Shown: positions 59,112 through 60,395 of the stretch, in pieces
Position numbering within the stretch: position 1 is the stretch's first letter
Layout: each line of letters starts with the position of its first letter
DNA from: CAZIZT01 sp964544085
GTDB lineage: Bacteria > Campylobacterota_A > Desulfurellia > Desulfurellales > Hippeaceae
Direction: 5' to 3'
Assembly: GCA_964544085.1 (NCBI GenBank)
Contig: CAZIZT010000013.1
Location: 1-60,395 of the forward strand
DNA length: 60,395 nucleotides
The notes under the pieces: generated by a model
Told to the model about the DNA's origin: nothing
The model's database searches: none
Seen by the model: only the letters and a program-made list of their open reading frames with translations
Position numbers and translations under genes: made by a program

Positions 59112-60395
59112 ATGCGATTAAGAAATTTATCCATACAAAAACAGATATTTCTCCCATTCGCAGTAATCGTAATAATAGCAATGGTGATTATTGCTTTAAC
59201 CTCAAAGATGGAACTATCAAAGACAAAGAGGGATATCCTCGTACTTACCTCCCACAACATAGGAACCTACATAAAAAGGGATATAGCGGGTTTGCTGGAT
59301 TTCTGTGAATCCCAGGCTCTTATACTCTCAATGGACCCCCGGATCATAATGTCTCTGGACATAAAAGACAGGCAGGAAGCCCTCTCCGTTTTAAAACAAA
59401 TAGTTAGCAAAGTAAAACAAGAATTAAACATATCCGAAAAGATCCATATTCACACAGCCGACTTGCACAGCTTTCTGAGGGTATGGAAACCAAACAAGTA
59501 CGGCGACTACCTGGGCACATTCAGACATACGCTTGTCTATGTTCACAACACACATAAGCCCCTCGAAGCTATAGAGGTAGGAAGGGCAGGACCGGTGGCA
59601 CGAGGCATTGCCCCTATCTTCAAAAACGGTACCTATATTGGCTCTATCGAGGTGATGAGAAGCCTCAATGATATTATCAATGATGCAAGAAAGAGTCTAC
59701 ATGCAGACATACTCGTCCTGCTAAAACCTGAATATGCAAAGATAGCCACATTGCTCAAACGTAACAGACAGCTTGACGGATACTATGTCATGGAGAAAAA
59801 CGTAAACACCGCCATGCTTGACCAGCTAAAAGGTGCAAAAATCGGCTCCTCAAAATACATTCTTACCGACGACTTCTTTGTCACACCAGTACCGATAAAG
59901 GATTTCAAGAAAAACACCATCGGATACATTCTCGTTGTAGAAAGCAGCTTGATGGCTAAAAAAGCAACAAATAAGGTCTCACGGGTACTCTACATCGGTA
60001 TGCTGATAATGTTTGTTGCCGCTGTGCTCATCGTTATCACCATCTACCTTACAACGCACAGGGTTTCAAATAGCATTAGGGATCTGATTGCAAGGGTTGA
60101 GGATCTCTACCAGGGCGAAGGTGACCTTACGAAACGCATACCGGTCGAGTCTACCGATGAGATAGGCATGCTGAGTGAAATATTCAACAAGTTCATCGAG
60201 AAGATGCAAACAATGATCAAGGATATCAAAATCAACACAGAGAAACTTGGTATGCACTCCTCCTCCCTCTCCTCTGCCGCCACACAGATGTCATCCACCA
60301 TCTCTGAGACAACAGCCAATATTGATGAGATAGCTACAGCCATCAACGATGCAACACAGGCTGTGGACGGTGTTGCAAGGTCATCTGAGAATGTG
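59112..60395 (+). CDS. Membrane chemoreceptor with Cache sensor, truncated by the window end
   Basis: The frame is open for at least 428 codons to the window edge. It has transmembrane helix 1 (about 12-32), a periplasmic Cache-like domain (about 35-290) with KIHIHTADLHSFLRVW, GDYLGTFRHT, GRAGPVARGIAPIF and YIGSIEVMRS, transmembrane helix 2 (about 294-316), a HAMP domain (about 318-370) and the start of a signalling coiled coil with SSAATQMSSTISE. The conserved tip and stop lie beyond the window. The Cache type resembles sensors that bind small organic or amine ligands; ligand unknown. GGGGGAAG precedes the ATG. Confidence 0.9.
   Translation, partial: MRLRNLSIQKQIFLPFAVIVIIAMVIIALTSKMELSKTKRDILVLTSHNIGTYIKRDIAGLLDFCESQALILSMDPRIIMSLDIKDRQEALSVLKQIVSKVKQELNISEKIHIHTADLHSFLRVWKPNKYGDYLGTFRHTLVYVHNTHKPLEAIEVGRAGPVARGIAPIFKNGTYIGSIEVMRSLNDIINDARKSLHADILVLLKPEYAKIATLLKRNRQLDGYYVMEKNVNTAMLDQLKGAKIGSSKYILTDDFFVTPVPIKDFKKNTIGYILVVESSLMAKKATNKVSRVLYIGMLIMFVAAVLIVITIYLTTHRVSNSIRDLIARVEDLYQGEGDLTKRIPVESTDEIGMLSEIFNKFIEKMQTMIKDIKINTEKLGMHSSSLSSAATQMSSTISETTANIDEIATAINDATQAVDGVARSSENV

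Overview
The window reads as chromosome of a Gram-negative anaerobic sulfur-metabolising bacterium. It carries a compact dissimilatory sulfite reductase (dsr) operon, pyruvate-type ferredoxin oxidoreductase, rubrerythrin, an oxygen-binding diiron protein next to a chemoreceptor, an outer-membrane FadL porin and chemotaxis genes. The mix of DsrD, a DsrL-like flavoprotein and DsrMK without DsrJOP fits Desulfurellaceae-type sulfur reducers or disproportionators (Desulfurella/Hippea). That assignment is an inference from gene content, not a search. No tRNA, rRNA, CRISPR array, prophage or insertion sequence was seen.

Layout. 1-6281: a complete trpEGDCFBA operon behind a transcription attenuator whose leader peptide ends in three tandem Trp codons; trpA is interrupted by an amber codon exactly where the catalytic Glu should be. 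6434-7720: FadL-family porin. 7771-20039 (minus strand): an AmiS/UreI-like membrane protein, a 29-residue membrane microprotein, a three-part uroporphyrinogen methyltransferase fusion, dsrA, dsrB, dsrD, dsrL, dsrC, dsrM, dsrK, a dsrE-like gene, cysG(N) and a cbiA/dsrN-type amidase. A CysL/YeiE-like LysR regulator (20342) diverges from it across a 300-bp region rich in TATAAG inverted repeats. 21366-23904: three-subunit 2-oxoacid:ferredoxin oxidoreductase. 23901-28458 (minus): MFS transporter, EF-P, HD protein, then MBL hydrolase, HisA and HisH. 28562-30217: secreted eight-bladed propeller with SLH repeats. 30448-34002: two EamA exporters, then an ODP diiron sensor and a soluble chemoreceptor. 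33999-38494: Cache-PAS-GGDEF cyclase, CorA, HemB. 38615-43816: cupin, UvrC in two frames, rubrerythrin, RmuC, thioredoxin, a small basic protein and an RRM protein. 43999-51530: M24 peptidase and GGDEF cyclase, then histidine kinase, AmrS-like radical SAM, phosphoribosyltransferase, PP-loop thiolase-like protein and release factor 1. 51533-57677 (minus): YggS and a dppABCDF-type peptide importer. 57849-60395: NhaA and a Cache chemoreceptor cut by the window end.

The dsr genes form a self-contained system: siroheme precursors are made by the methyltransferase fusion and CysG(N), probably amidated by the CbiA/DsrN protein, used by DsrAB with DsrD, and supplied with electrons by DsrL and DsrMK. 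The surprising point is DsrC, which has the C-terminal Cys but Val at the second conserved Cys, so the usual trisulfide cycle cannot be run by this copy as written. Other points worth a second look are the amber-interrupted trpA, the frameshifted uvrC and the ODP-chemoreceptor pair.
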